From B1Sed10-231 sp046483385 (GTDB taxonomy: Bacteria > Planctomycetota > Brocadiia > SM23-32): a DNA stretch of 64,000 nucleotides. The DNA lies in contig JAWODG010000218.1 of assembly GCA_046483385.1 (NCBI GenBank), positions 1 to 64,000 on the forward strand, read 5' to 3'. Each line of letters begins with the position of its first letter. The first letter of the stretch is position 1. The translations under genes were made by a program, and so were the position numbers. The notes beneath the pieces were generated by a model. The model had not been told where the DNA came from and did no database searches. It saw only the letters and a program-made list of their open reading frames with translations. Below are positions 9,098-17,515 of this stretch, one piece after another.

Positions 9098-9702
9098 TCC
9101 GCAGGGGTGTCGATGTCGAAGCGGACGCCCGGGTCGTCGCATTCCACGTGGCGGGCCTCCTCGTCGTAATCGGCCAGCAACGCGCGCAGTCCACCCGGAC
9201 GGTCGAACTCCACCACCGCCGGTATCAAGGACGCCGACAGCAGCGGCGGGTGCCCCCGCCGGCCCCCGTAGGAGGGATGCACGACAGGAACGTCATCGTC
9301 GAACGCTTGCCGCAGCGCGCGCAGCGTTTCGGGCGCCACGAGAGGCATGTCCACGGGATGGACGAAGAATGCGCTCAACCCGTCGGTGAGGCCCTTCACC
9401 CCGACCCGGACGGAGGAGAACATGCCCCGCTCGGGCTTGGGGTTCTGGACACGCGCGACGCCCAACTCGTCCAGCAGCGCATCCAGCCGGCGGGCCCGGG
9501 ACGCCGTCACCACGAGTGGCTCCGGCACACCCCCGGCGCGGAATACGCGCACGACCCGCTCGATGATCCGCTCGCCGCCAAGCTTCAGCAGCGGCTTGCT
9601 TGTACCCATGCGGCGGGAGGCCCCCGCCGCGACGATGACGGCCCCGATGTCTTGCGCGCTGCTCACAACCACCCCGTCGTCTTGTCGATACAGGGCTCCC
9701 AT
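9013..9702 (-). CDS. mocA: MocA-like molybdenum cofactor cytidylyltransferase
   Basis: The enzyme transfers CMP to molybdopterin to make the dinucleotide cofactor used by xanthine-dehydrogenase-family enzymes. The NTP-transferase signature IGAVIVAAGASRRMGTSKPLL is near the N-terminus. It is followed by HPVDMPLVAPETLRAL (metal-binding DxP) and GGRRGHPPLL. The 229-residue length is slightly above normal. The ATG at 9702 has no strong ribosome site, and a GTG about 10 codons further in is an alternative. It lies directly upstream of, and divergent from, the FAD subunit gene, which suggests it serves that enzyme. Confidence 0.85.
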   Translation of the reverse strand: MGALYRQDDGVVVSSAQDIGAVIVAAGASRRMGTSKPLLKLGGERIIERVVRVFRAGGVPEPLVVTASRARRLDALLDELGVARVQNPKPERGMFSSVRVGVKGLTDGLSAFFVHPVDMPLVAPETLRALRQAFDDDVPVVHPSYGGRRGHPPLLSASLIPAVVEFDRPGGLRALLADYDEEARHVECDDPGVRFDIDTPADYRRAREIVARMAAGNVSRSDAFKSNDS

Positions 9703-9766
9703 GATATCATCGGAGGCTACGGGGCGAAAAGCGCCGCCCACCGCAGACCCGACTCCCAGGAGTATC

Positions 9767-10624
9767 ATGCAGCCCTTCGACTACGTCAGGCCACACTCAC
9801 TTGCCGAGGCGACGGACCTGCTGTCTTCCCACGCCGAGGAAGCGGCCCTGCTCGCCGGCGGCACGGACCTGATAGTCCAGATGGAGAAGGGCGCGCGGAA
9901 GCCGGCCGTGGTCATCGACCTGAAACACGTCGCTGAACTCGCGAAGGACATCGATGTCCACGATGGCCAGCTCCGCGTGGGGGCCCTCGTCTCGCTTAGC
10001 GATGCAGAGAAAAACGAGAATATCCGGGGGCTCTTCCCCGCCCTCGCGGAAGCGGCGCGGGTGATCGGCTCGGTGCAGATACGCAACCGGGCCACGCTGG
10101 TGGGCAATATCTGCAACGCTTCGCCGGCCGCCGATACCGCGCCGCCCCTGCTGGTCTACGACGCGCGCGTAAACGTTTTCGGCCCGCAGGGGCGCCGGAC
10201 CGTCCCGATTGACGAGTTCTTTCTCGGGCCGGGCCTTACGGCCCTCGAGCCGGGTGAACTGGTGGAGTCGGTTGACCTGCCCTCCCCGAACGAGCCAACC
10301 AGCTCGGCGTTCTGCAGGCTGGCGCGGCGACGGGGCATGGACCTTGCCTCGGTCAGCGTCGCCTGTCGGGTGACCGCCTCCGGTGAGTTGCGACTGGCGT
10401 TCGGGGCGGCCGGCCCTACACCGATCCTCGTGAAAGAGGAGGACGCCGCCTTCCTGCGCGGAGCCTCCTCCGACCGACTCAACGCCCGGTTGAAACGCCT
10501 GGCTGAATCAGCCCGTCCCATCAGCGACGTGCGGGCCGGTGAAGACTACCGCCGCGCCATGCTGCCGGTGCTGAGCCGCCGCGCCCTGGAAGCCGCCCGA
10601 GAACTACTGAAGGAAACCCGGTAG
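9767..10624 (+). CDS. FAD-binding subunit of a xanthine dehydrogenase-family molybdenum hydroxylase
   Basis: This is the medium subunit (CoxM type, 285 residues), which passes electrons from the 2Fe-2S subunit to an acceptor through FAD. The FAD motifs AGGTDLIVQM (about residues 29-38) and IGSVQIRNRATLVGNICNASPAAD (about 100-124) are clear, as is the C-terminal CO_deh_flav_C region. CAGGAG precedes the ATG. The 2Fe-2S gene begins 3 bases after the stop. The Mo subunit is separated from these two by two other genes, an order that points to a dedicated pathway operon. Confidence 0.92.
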   Translation: MQPFDYVRPHSLAEATDLLSSHAEEAALLAGGTDLIVQMEKGARKPAVVIDLKHVAELAKDIDVHDGQLRVGALVSLSDAEKNENIRGLFPALAEAARVIGSVQIRNRATLVGNICNASPAADTAPPLLVYDARVNVFGPQGRRTVPIDEFFLGPGLTALEPGELVESVDLPSPNEPTSSAFCRLARRRGMDLASVSVACRVTASGELRLAFGAAGPTPILVKEEDAAFLRGASSDRLNARLKRLAESARPISDVRAGEDYRRAMLPVLSRRALEAARELLKETR

Positions 10625-10627
10625 ACG

Positions 10628-11134
10628 ATGAGTTCATCAATATCCATCACGGTCACCGTCAACGGGCGCGAGCGCCATCTGGAGGTGGAACCCCACGAGA
10701 CGCTGCTCAGCCTGCTTCGGGAGCGCCTCTCGCTGACGGGCACCAAGAAGAGCTGCGGCGAAGGCGAATGCGGGGCGTGCACCGTGCTGGTGGACGGACG
10801 GGCCGTGAACTCCTGCCTGATGCTGGCCGCGGAGGCCGACGGCTGCGAAGTGCTGACCGTTGAAGGGCTGGCCGGCGATGAGGAGCTTCATCCCGTGCAG
10901 GAGGCCCTTCTGTCGGCCCGGGCCGTCCAGTGCGGCTTCTGCACTCCGGGGATGGTCATGGCCGCGGTGGGCCTTCTGAACAGGAACCCGGACCCTTCCG
11001 AGGCCGAGGTCAAGGAGGCGCTCTGCGGCAACCTCTGCCGCTGCACCGGCTACGGCCGCATCATCGAGGCCGTCCGGGACGCCGCCGCGCAAATGCGAGA
11101 AAAGGCGCCACAGACGGGAAGCATAGACACGTAG
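10628..11134 (+). CDS. 2Fe-2S subunit of a molybdenum hydroxylase
   Basis: This is the small CoxS/XdhB-type subunit carrying two 2Fe-2S clusters. The plant-type ferredoxin cluster is CGEGECGACTVLVDG plus a later cysteine. The all-helical domain has QCGFCTPGMVM and CGNLCRCTGYGRI. At 168 residues the length is normal. It starts immediately after the FAD subunit and is followed 10 bases later by the cyclase gene, so all are probably one transcript. Confidence 0.95.
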   Translation: MSSSISITVTVNGRERHLEVEPHETLLSLLRERLSLTGTKKSCGEGECGACTVLVDGRAVNSCLMLAAEADGCEVLTVEGLAGDEELHPVQEALLSARAVQCGFCTPGMVMAAVGLLNRNPDPSEAEVKEALCGNLCRCTGYGRIIEAVRDAAAQMREKAPQTGSIDT

Positions 11135-11144
11135 GAGACATCCC

Positions 11145-11903
11145 ATGCCGAGAATCATCGACCTGAGCCTGCCCCACCAGAACTACTGCAGCGAGCCCTA
11201 TCCTCCCACTCTGCACCACACCGACCATCGCGAGGGCGCGCGGCGGCTGGCGAAGCTGGCCGGCGTCTCGCCGGACGACTTCAAAGACGGCATGGCGCTG
11301 GCGTCCGATCAGATCAGCGGCACGGCCCATTCGGGGACCCACGTGGATGCACCGTGGCACTACGGCCCGACCTGCGAAGGCGAACCGGCACGCACGGTGG
11401 ACGAGGTGCCCCTCGAGTGGTGCTATGGCCCCGGCGTCGTCCTGGACATGCGCCACAAGGAGCCGGGCGCCGAGATAACCGCTGAAGACGTGCAGCAGGC
11501 ACTGGAGAGGGTAGACTACACGATCGAGCCCGGCGACATCGTGCTCATCCAGACCGGAACGGACAAGTACTGGAACACCCCGGAATACCTGGCCCATCAG
11601 CCCGGCCTTGGCAAGGAAGCCACCGCCTGGATACTGGATCAGGGCGTGCGCGTGATCGGCATCGACGCGTGGGGGCTGGACCGACCGGCCGAGAGAATGG
11701 CGGAGTCCTACCGTGAGGGCGACGAGGATGCGCTCTGGCCGGCGCACCTCTACGGTCGCGAGAAGGAATACCTGCAGATCGAGAAGATGGCGAATCTGGA
11801 CCAGTTGCCCGCGCCTTACGGCTTCACGGTGTGCGCGTTTCCGGTCAAGTTCGAGAACGCCTCCGCCGGCTGGACGCGCGCCGTGGCCATCATCGAAGAC
11901 TGA
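11145..11903 (+). CDS. Cyclase/kynurenine formamidase-like metal hydrolase
   Basis: The family signature HSGTHVDAPWH (about residues 62-72) supplies metal ligands of the cyclase/arylformamidase family (PF04199). Members hydrolyse amide or ester bonds of small cyclic or formylated compounds, including ring opening in heterocycle breakdown. The protein is 252 residues, close to family length. GTAGGAGACATCCC precedes the ATG. Its position between hydroxylase subunit genes suggests it acts on the hydroxylated product, but the substrate is unknown. Confidence 0.85.
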   Translation: MPRIIDLSLPHQNYCSEPYPPTLHHTDHREGARRLAKLAGVSPDDFKDGMALASDQISGTAHSGTHVDAPWHYGPTCEGEPARTVDEVPLEWCYGPGVVLDMRHKEPGAEITAEDVQQALERVDYTIEPGDIVLIQTGTDKYWNTPEYLAHQPGLGKEATAWILDQGVRVIGIDAWGLDRPAERMAESYREGDEDALWPAHLYGREKEYLQIEKMANLDQLPAPYGFTVCAFPVKFENASAGWTRAVAIIED

Positions 11904-11917
11904 TCAAACGCTATATA

Positions 11918-11975
11918 ACCACGAAGCACACGAAGGGCACGAAGAACGGCGACGGAGAGGCACGGAGAACGGCAG
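11918..11975 (+). repeat. ACGAAG/ACGGAG-type intergenic repeat
   Basis: Between the cyclase and synthase genes lies a run of near-identical short units (ACCACGAAG, CACACGAAG, GGCACGAAG, then GGCACGGAG). A related run occurs at 17,190-17,225. Such runs are found between genes in several environmental phyla. Its function is not known. Confidence 0.55.
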
Positions 11976-12097
11976 AAGGTGGGCCGAACGGCGGACATGC
12001 TACAATCGTCCTCGTTCCTTGGGCTCCGTAGCTTCACGCGGAGGAGGCTCGACCTCGACCTCGTCCTCGATGTCCTTTCCACAGGAGGAGCGAACCG

Positions 12098-13309
12098 ATG
12101 GATGAATCTGCCTGGCACAATGAGAACTACTGGGTCAGTTCGTTCAACTACGCGCCCGAGGTGCGCGAGAGACTGGACCTGCCGGACAAGGTGCTGTTCC
12201 ACGATGTGACGCTGCGGGACGGAGAGCAGACGCCCGGGCTGGTCTTCCGCACCGAGGAGAAGGTGCGCATCGCCCGACTGCTGGACGAGGCGGGGGTGGA
12301 CCGGATCGAGGTCGCCATGCCCGCCGTCTCCGATGAGGATGTCGAGGCGGTGAAAGCCGTGGTCGAGATGGGCCCCGAGGCGGGGGTCTTCGTCTTCTCT
12401 CGCGCGCGGCGCGACGATATCGATCTGGCGCTCGAGTGCGGCGTGGACGGCATCATCCTGGAGTTCCCCTGCGGCACCCCCCGGATGAAGCACCAGTTCG
12501 CCAAGTGGGACGAGGACGACATCATCGAGCTGACCACCGACTCGGCGAAATACGCCAAGGACCAGGGGCTGGAGGTCGTCATGTTCCCCCTGGACAGCAC
12601 GCGGGCCCGGCCCGATTTCCTCTTCCGGCTGATGGAGGAGGTGGGCGTGCTGCCGGAGATCGACAGCATCGGTCTGGTGGACACCACCGGTAGCCTGTCA
12701 CCGCACGCGGCCGACTTCCTGATCCGCCGGCTGAAGGAGATCACCGGCAAACCCCTCGAGATCCACACCCACAACGACTTCGGCATGGGAGTGGCGGTCC
12801 CCATGGCGGCCGTCGCGGCCGGCGCGGAGGTCATTCACGCCAGCGCCTGCGGTTTGGGCGAGCGCTCGGGCAACACGCCGCTGGAGGAGGCGGCCGTCAC
12901 CGCCAAAGCCCTCTACGGGCTGGAGAGCAACATCCGGTTCGAAAAACTCGCCGAGCTGGCCGAAGCGGTGCGCGAGATAAGCGGCTTCCCGCTGGCCCCC
13001 AACAAGCCCGTGGTGGGCGACCGCTCCTTCACCCGCGAGTCGGGAATGGGCGTCAACCTGGTCAAGGACCACCCCATGGTGCTGTTCGGCCTGCACCCGA
13101 ATTTCGTCGGGCGCGAGCCGGAATACGTCCTGGGCAAAAAGAGCGGCATGGCGTCCGTCAGAATGAAGATAGACGACCTGGGCCTGCCTCAGGTCTCGGA
13201 GGAGGAGCAGGCCGAGATTCTGCGGAGAGTCAAGGACCTCGGCATCCACAAGAAGGCGCTCGTCACCGACGAGGAGTTCAAGGATATCGTCAACGAAGTG
13301 ACCGCCTGA
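12098..13309 (+). CDS. Isopropylmalate/homocitrate synthase-like DRE-TIM metallolyase-family enzyme
   Basis: The core motifs are FHDVTLRDGEQTPG (metal- and substrate-binding), LVDTTGSLSPHAADFLIRR, and IHTHNDFGMG with HASACGLGERSGNTPLEE. These place it with the acyl-transferring DRE-TIM enzymes (LeuA, homocitrate or citramalate synthase). The 403-residue length lacks the C-terminal LeuA regulatory domain, so it resembles NifV/homocitrate synthase or 2-phosphinomethylmalate synthase-type members. AGGAG lies upstream of the ATG. It is embedded between the cyclase and the Mo subunit of a hydroxylase, so a catabolic or unusual condensation role is more likely than leucine synthesis. Confidence 0.85.
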   Translation: MDESAWHNENYWVSSFNYAPEVRERLDLPDKVLFHDVTLRDGEQTPGLVFRTEEKVRIARLLDEAGVDRIEVAMPAVSDEDVEAVKAVVEMGPEAGVFVFSRARRDDIDLALECGVDGIILEFPCGTPRMKHQFAKWDEDDIIELTTDSAKYAKDQGLEVVMFPLDSTRARPDFLFRLMEEVGVLPEIDSIGLVDTTGSLSPHAADFLIRRLKEITGKPLEIHTHNDFGMGVAVPMAAVAAGAEVIHASACGLGERSGNTPLEEAAVTAKALYGLESNIRFEKLAELAEAVREISGFPLAPNKPVVGDRSFTRESGMGVNLVKDHPMVLFGLHPNFVGREPEYVLGKKSGMASVRMKIDDLGLPQVSEEEQAEILRRVKDLGIHKKALVTDEEFKDIVNEVTA

Positions 13310-13322
13310 GCGGGAGGCAACG

Positions 13323-15572
13323 GTGCCGGAGTACGTGGGACAGTCCGTCAAAAAGAGCGGCGGCAAGGAGCGCGTCAAGGGCAAGCTGCAGTTCGCGGCC
13401 GACCTGCAGTTGCCCGGCCTGCTGCATGCCAAACTGGTCACCCTCGACTGCGCCCACGCCCGCGTCCTGAGCATCGACGCGGCGGATGCCGAAGCAATGG
13501 AGGGCGTCCACTGCGTCCTGACGCCGGACGCCCTGCCCGACCCGATGCCCCGCTACGGACCCGTGGAAGATGACCGCCCCGTGCTGGCCACCGGGGAGAC
13601 GAAATACTACGGCGAACCGGTGGCCGTGGTCGCGGCAGAGACCGAGCAGATCGCCGTGGCCGCAGCGGAGCGGGTGCGCGTCGACTACGAGGAACTGCCG
13701 GGCGCCTATACCGTCCAGGACGCGCTGGCCCCTGGGGCCCCGCTCGTGCAGGATCCGGCCCTGCGCCCTGACAGCCCCCACCGCGAGACCAACGTCTATG
13801 GCGACTGGCACTACGAGTGGGGCGCGATCCGGGAGAACGACGCGGACCTCGTCATCGAGGAGACCTACCGTTTTCCCATGCAGGTGCACTTCGCCATCGA
13901 GCCCCACGTGTTCGCGGCCGCCCCGGACGAACCGGACGGCGTCGTCATCTGGAGCACGGTGCAGCACCCCTTCCCCCTGCGGCGGGCCGTGGCGGAGGCG
14001 ATGGGCCTGCCGGCGGCCAAAGTGCGCGTCATAGCCACGGAGATGGGGGGCGCCTTCGGGGGCAAAGGCTACCCCAAGTTTGAGCCGCTTATGGCGTTCC
14101 TGGCCGTGCGCGCGGGCCGGCCGGTCCGGCTGGCGCTCTCGCTGGCGGAATCCTTCCTGGCCGGACGCCGCGCCGCGGGCGTGGTCAACATGCGAACCGG
14201 CTTCACCGACGACGGCCGTTTTATGTTCAACCGCAGCCGGGCCGATTACCTGATCGGCGCTTATCCCGACATCACCTCTCGCATCGTCAGCAAGGCAGCC
14301 TACATCGGCTGCGGCGCCTACCGCATTCCGAACCTCGAGGTGACCGCCCGCGCCGTCTTCTCCCATACACCCCCCGCCACCGCCTACCGCGGGTTCGGCG
14401 CGCCGCAGTATCTGTGGGCCCTCGAATCCCAGATAGACCGGGCCGCCCGGCGACTGGGCATCGACCGTCTGGAGATGCGCCTGCGCAACCTGCCGGACAA
14501 GGGGGAGGAACTCATCCCCGGCGACACGCCCGTGGACGGCGATTGGAAGCAGGGCCTGAGCATGGCCGCCGAGGCGGTCGGATGGGACGAGCCGCTGCCG
14601 CCCCGCCGCGGACGCGGGCTGGCCATCGGCATCAAGAGCCCACGTCCCGGCGCCGCCTCGCAAGCGCTGGCCCGGCTGCACCACGACGGCAGCGCGACCG
14701 TGATGGTGGGCACGACAGAGATGGGACAGGGCTCGAAGACCGCCTTCGGCCAGATAGCCGCCCAGACGCTCGGCATCCCGTTCGAGAAGGTCAAAGTGGT
14801 CAGCGGCGACACCGGCCGTGTGCCGTTCGACGCCATCACCGCCTCCAGCCGCTCGACCGTCTGCATGGGCAACGCCGTGGTGGCGGCCTGCGAGGACATC
14901 ATGGGCAAGATCGCCGCCATGGCCGCTGAAGTACACGATGTCCCGGTCGAACAGGTGAGGGCGGCCGGCGGGCAAGTTGAGCTTCCCGACGGCTCCGAGA
15001 GCTACGCGGACGTCATCTGCACCTCTTATGGCCCCGGCGAGGGCGAGGTGGTCGGGCTGGGCGAGTTTCGCCTGCCCCGGGATCCGGACCATCCGCTCGG
15101 AGGCCCCGCGCCCTTCTGGGAGATCATTTTCTTCGCCACCGAGGTCGAAGTGGATGAGGAGACCGGCCAATACGTCGTCACGAAGCTGGTGACCGCGGCC
15201 GACATCGGCAAGGCCATCAACCCCGCCGCCGTCGAAGGGCAGGACGAGGGCGGCTCCCTGATGAGCGTCGGGCAGGCCATGATGGAGCACCTGATACTGG
15301 ACGAGCGCGGCCGCCCGGTCAACCTGGGCGCCCTCGACTACCGCATCCCCACCACGCGGGACATCCCGCGGGAGATGAAGGCGCTGCTGGTGGAGAACGC
15401 GGACGGCCCCGGCCCTTTCGGCGCCAAGGGTGTCGGCGAGAGCGGCGCCATCGCCGTGGCCCCGGCCATCGCCGCCGCCGTCTCGGAAGCCACGGGGGCC
15501 TCCTTCACCGAACTGCCGCTGACCGCCGAGCGCGTCTGGCGGCGCATCCAGGAGAAGGAACGAAGGCCTTGA
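13323..15572 (+). CDS. Molybdopterin-binding large subunit of a xanthine dehydrogenase-family hydroxylase
   Basis: This subunit (749 residues, GTG start) inserts a hydroxyl group from water at the Mo centre. Family motifs are GGAFGGKGYPKFE (from about residue 241), TAYRGFGAPQYLW (about 353) and GAKGVGESGAIAV (about 700). The glutamate in the last is the expected catalytic base. It begins 13 bases after the synthase stop. Motifs alone do not identify the substrate. With the FAD and 2Fe-2S subunits at 9,767 and 10,628 it forms a three-part enzyme, matured by XdhC and MocA from the same region. Confidence 0.92.
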   Translation: MPEYVGQSVKKSGGKERVKGKLQFAADLQLPGLLHAKLVTLDCAHARVLSIDAADAEAMEGVHCVLTPDALPDPMPRYGPVEDDRPVLATGETKYYGEPVAVVAAETEQIAVAAAERVRVDYEELPGAYTVQDALAPGAPLVQDPALRPDSPHRETNVYGDWHYEWGAIRENDADLVIEETYRFPMQVHFAIEPHVFAAAPDEPDGVVIWSTVQHPFPLRRAVAEAMGLPAAKVRVIATEMGGAFGGKGYPKFEPLMAFLAVRAGRPVRLALSLAESFLAGRRAAGVVNMRTGFTDDGRFMFNRSRADYLIGAYPDITSRIVSKAAYIGCGAYRIPNLEVTARAVFSHTPPATAYRGFGAPQYLWALESQIDRAARRLGIDRLEMRLRNLPDKGEELIPGDTPVDGDWKQGLSMAAEAVGWDEPLPPRRGRGLAIGIKSPRPGAASQALARLHHDGSATVMVGTTEMGQGSKTAFGQIAAQTLGIPFEKVKVVSGDTGRVPFDAITASSRSTVCMGNAVVAACEDIMGKIAAMAAEVHDVPVEQVRAAGGQVELPDGSESYADVICTSYGPGEGEVVGLGEFRLPRDPDHPLGGPAPFWEIIFFATEVEVDEETGQYVVTKLVTAADIGKAINPAAVEGQDEGGSLMSVGQAMMEHLILDERGRPVNLGALDYRIPTTRDIPREMKALLVENADGPGPFGAKGVGESGAIAVAPAIAAAVSEATGASFTELPLTAERVWRRIQEKERRP

Positions 15573-15666
15573 CCCTGCGAGGAGTGCTACCCCGGATTGA
15601 CAGTCTCGAACAGGCGGCGTATAAACACGTGCCGCCCCCTCTGTTCCAATGCCGAAGGAGTCGCTC

Positions 15667-17121
15667 ATGAGTTTTGATCTGCGATCCATCGCCGTTTCCA
15701 CCGTGCCCATGCGCACCAGGATGCCGTTCCGCTACGGCATCGCGAAGCTGGAAGCCCTGCCCCACATCTTCGTCAAGGCGACGCTCGAGGATAACGCCAG
15801 CGGCGCCGTCACCGAGGGCGTGGCCGCCGAGGGCCTGCTGCCCAAGTGGTTCGAGAAGCACCCCGACACGACCGCCGAGCAGGACCTGGCCAACATGCAC
15901 CGCGTCATCGTGCAGGCAGGCAAGTTCGCGCTGGAGATCGGCTCCTTTGAGGACGCCTTCACGTTCTGGAAAGACATCTACGACGCCCAGGAGTCCTGGG
16001 CCGCGGACAGGGACCTTGAGGCCCTGCTTTGGCACTTCGGCGTCTCGCTGACCGAGCGCGCCGTCATCGACGCGCTCTGCCGCCACTGGGGCACGCCGTT
16101 CCATCAGGCCGTCGCGGAGAACCTCTTCGGCATCGACATCGCCTCCATCCACCCCCACATCGAGAGAGACGCCGCCGAGACCGTCCTCCGGCAGACGCCG
16201 CTCGACACCATCCACGCCCGGCACACCGTCGGGCTGTCCGACGCCATTCTGGCCGAGGACGTGGAGGACCAGATGAACGACGGGCTCCCCGAGAGCCTGG
16301 AGGAGGACATCGAGACCTACGGGCTGACATACTTCAAGATCAAGGTCCGCGGGGACGTGGAGGTGGACGTCGAACGGCTGCGGCGCATTGCCGGGCTGTT
16401 CCGTTCCATGGACGTGACGGACTATCAGTTCACGCTCGACGGGAACGAGCAGTTCCACGACGTCGGGACGTTCGAGACCTTCTGGAGCAACATCCGGAGC
16501 GACGAGGAGTTGTCCTCGTTCTTCGAGCGGCTCCTGTTCGTCGAACAGCCCTTCTCCCGCAAGATCGCCCTCTCCGACGAACTGGCGCGCGACCTGACCG
16601 CGTGGGACGACGCCCCACCGATGATCATCGACGAATCGGACGGCGACCTGGAGGCCCTCCCCCGGGCGCTGGAGGGCGGCTGGGCCGGCACCAGCCACAA
16701 GAACTGCAAGGGCGTCTTCAAGGGCATCATCAACCGCGCCTACATCGAAGATGCCAACCGAAAGGCCGGCCGGGAGCGCTACTTCATGAGCGGCGAGGAC
16801 CTGGTCAACATCGGTCCCGTGGCGCTGCTTCAGGACCTGGCCGCCATGGCCAAGCTCGGCATCTCCCACGTGGAGCGCAACGGGCACCACTACTTCCGCG
16901 GGCTGGCCATGTTCAGCGACGCGCTGCAGGAGGACATGCTGGAGCACCACGGAGACCTCTACCACCGCCACGCGGACGGCTACGCCGCGCTGGACGTCCA
17001 GCAAGGCCGCATCGACGTCGGCAGCCTCAACCGTGCCCCCTTCGGCGTAGACATCATCCCGCAGGAGAGCGAATACGTGCCCATCGAAGAGTGGGAATGC
17101 CCGCCCATCCCGGACCTGTGA
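15667..17121 (+). CDS. Enolase/mandelate racemase-superfamily protein
   Basis: The 484-residue protein has an enolase-superfamily layout: an N-terminal capping domain (PMRTRMPFRYGIAKLEALPH), then a barrel with YFKIKVRG (lysine on strand 2) and FTLDGNEQF (metal Asp). Further along are LLFVEQPFS (metal Glu), MIIDESDGD and TSHKNCKGVFKG. Members abstract a proton next to a carboxylate. It is longer than typical muconate-lactonising enzymes. AAGGAG lies 6 bases before this ATG, favouring it over the one at 15,649. It closes the hydroxylase block 95 bases after the Mo subunit and may act in the same pathway. Confidence 0.8.
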   Translation: MSFDLRSIAVSTVPMRTRMPFRYGIAKLEALPHIFVKATLEDNASGAVTEGVAAEGLLPKWFEKHPDTTAEQDLANMHRVIVQAGKFALEIGSFEDAFTFWKDIYDAQESWAADRDLEALLWHFGVSLTERAVIDALCRHWGTPFHQAVAENLFGIDIASIHPHIERDAAETVLRQTPLDTIHARHTVGLSDAILAEDVEDQMNDGLPESLEEDIETYGLTYFKIKVRGDVEVDVERLRRIAGLFRSMDVTDYQFTLDGNEQFHDVGTFETFWSNIRSDEELSSFFERLLFVEQPFSRKIALSDELARDLTAWDDAPPMIIDESDGDLEALPRALEGGWAGTSHKNCKGVFKGIINRAYIEDANRKAGRERYFMSGEDLVNIGPVALLQDLAAMAKLGISHVERNGHHYFRGLAMFSDALQEDMLEHHGDLYHRHADGYAALDVQQGRIDVGSLNRAPFGVDIIPQESEYVPIEEWECPPIPDL

Positions 17122-17515
17122 GGCGGCTCTACACGTAAGCGGCACCGACTTCTTGCCCGTCGTCGATCCTCTTTACCGCAACAACGGCAACGGCGAAACA
17201 CGGAGGCACAGAGGGCACCGAGGACAGCACCGGGAAGGCCGAACGGCCGGCAGGCCAGAATCCTCCTCGGCCTCGGCCTCCGGTGGTATCTCCGCGAGGC
17301 TTCGCCCGGGTTTAGGCTCTATCTGAAAAACGGGGTCTGGATTCGAGCGGCTGCATCGACGTCCGGCTGCGTCCGCCTGCATCGACATGTCACAGGGACA
17401 TGCCTGCTTCGGCATCCTTGCCAGCCGCCGATTCGCTCGCTCTCGGTCCGATGGCCGATTTCTCAGACAGAGCCTAATCCCCCGCGAGACGTCTTTGCTG
17501 GGCGGAGACGCCGTC
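17122..17515. other. Gene-free convergent region
   Basis: The 394 bases between the enolase-family gene and the convergent HEAT-repeat gene contain no credible gene. They hold a second short-unit repeat (17,190-17,225, ACACGGAGGCACAGAGG-like) and the MITE-like inverted-repeat element listed separately. No terminator with a T-run is visible. Confidence 0.6.
17312..17477. mobile_element. MITE-like element with 18-base terminal inverted repeats
   Basis: TTAGGCTCTATCTGAAAA at 17,312-17,329 is matched in inverted orientation at 17,460-17,477 (16 of 18 positions). The 166 bases so bounded have no coding capacity. The ends resemble IS-type termini. No clear target duplication is visible, and no second copy occurs in the window. 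Confidence 0.4.
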
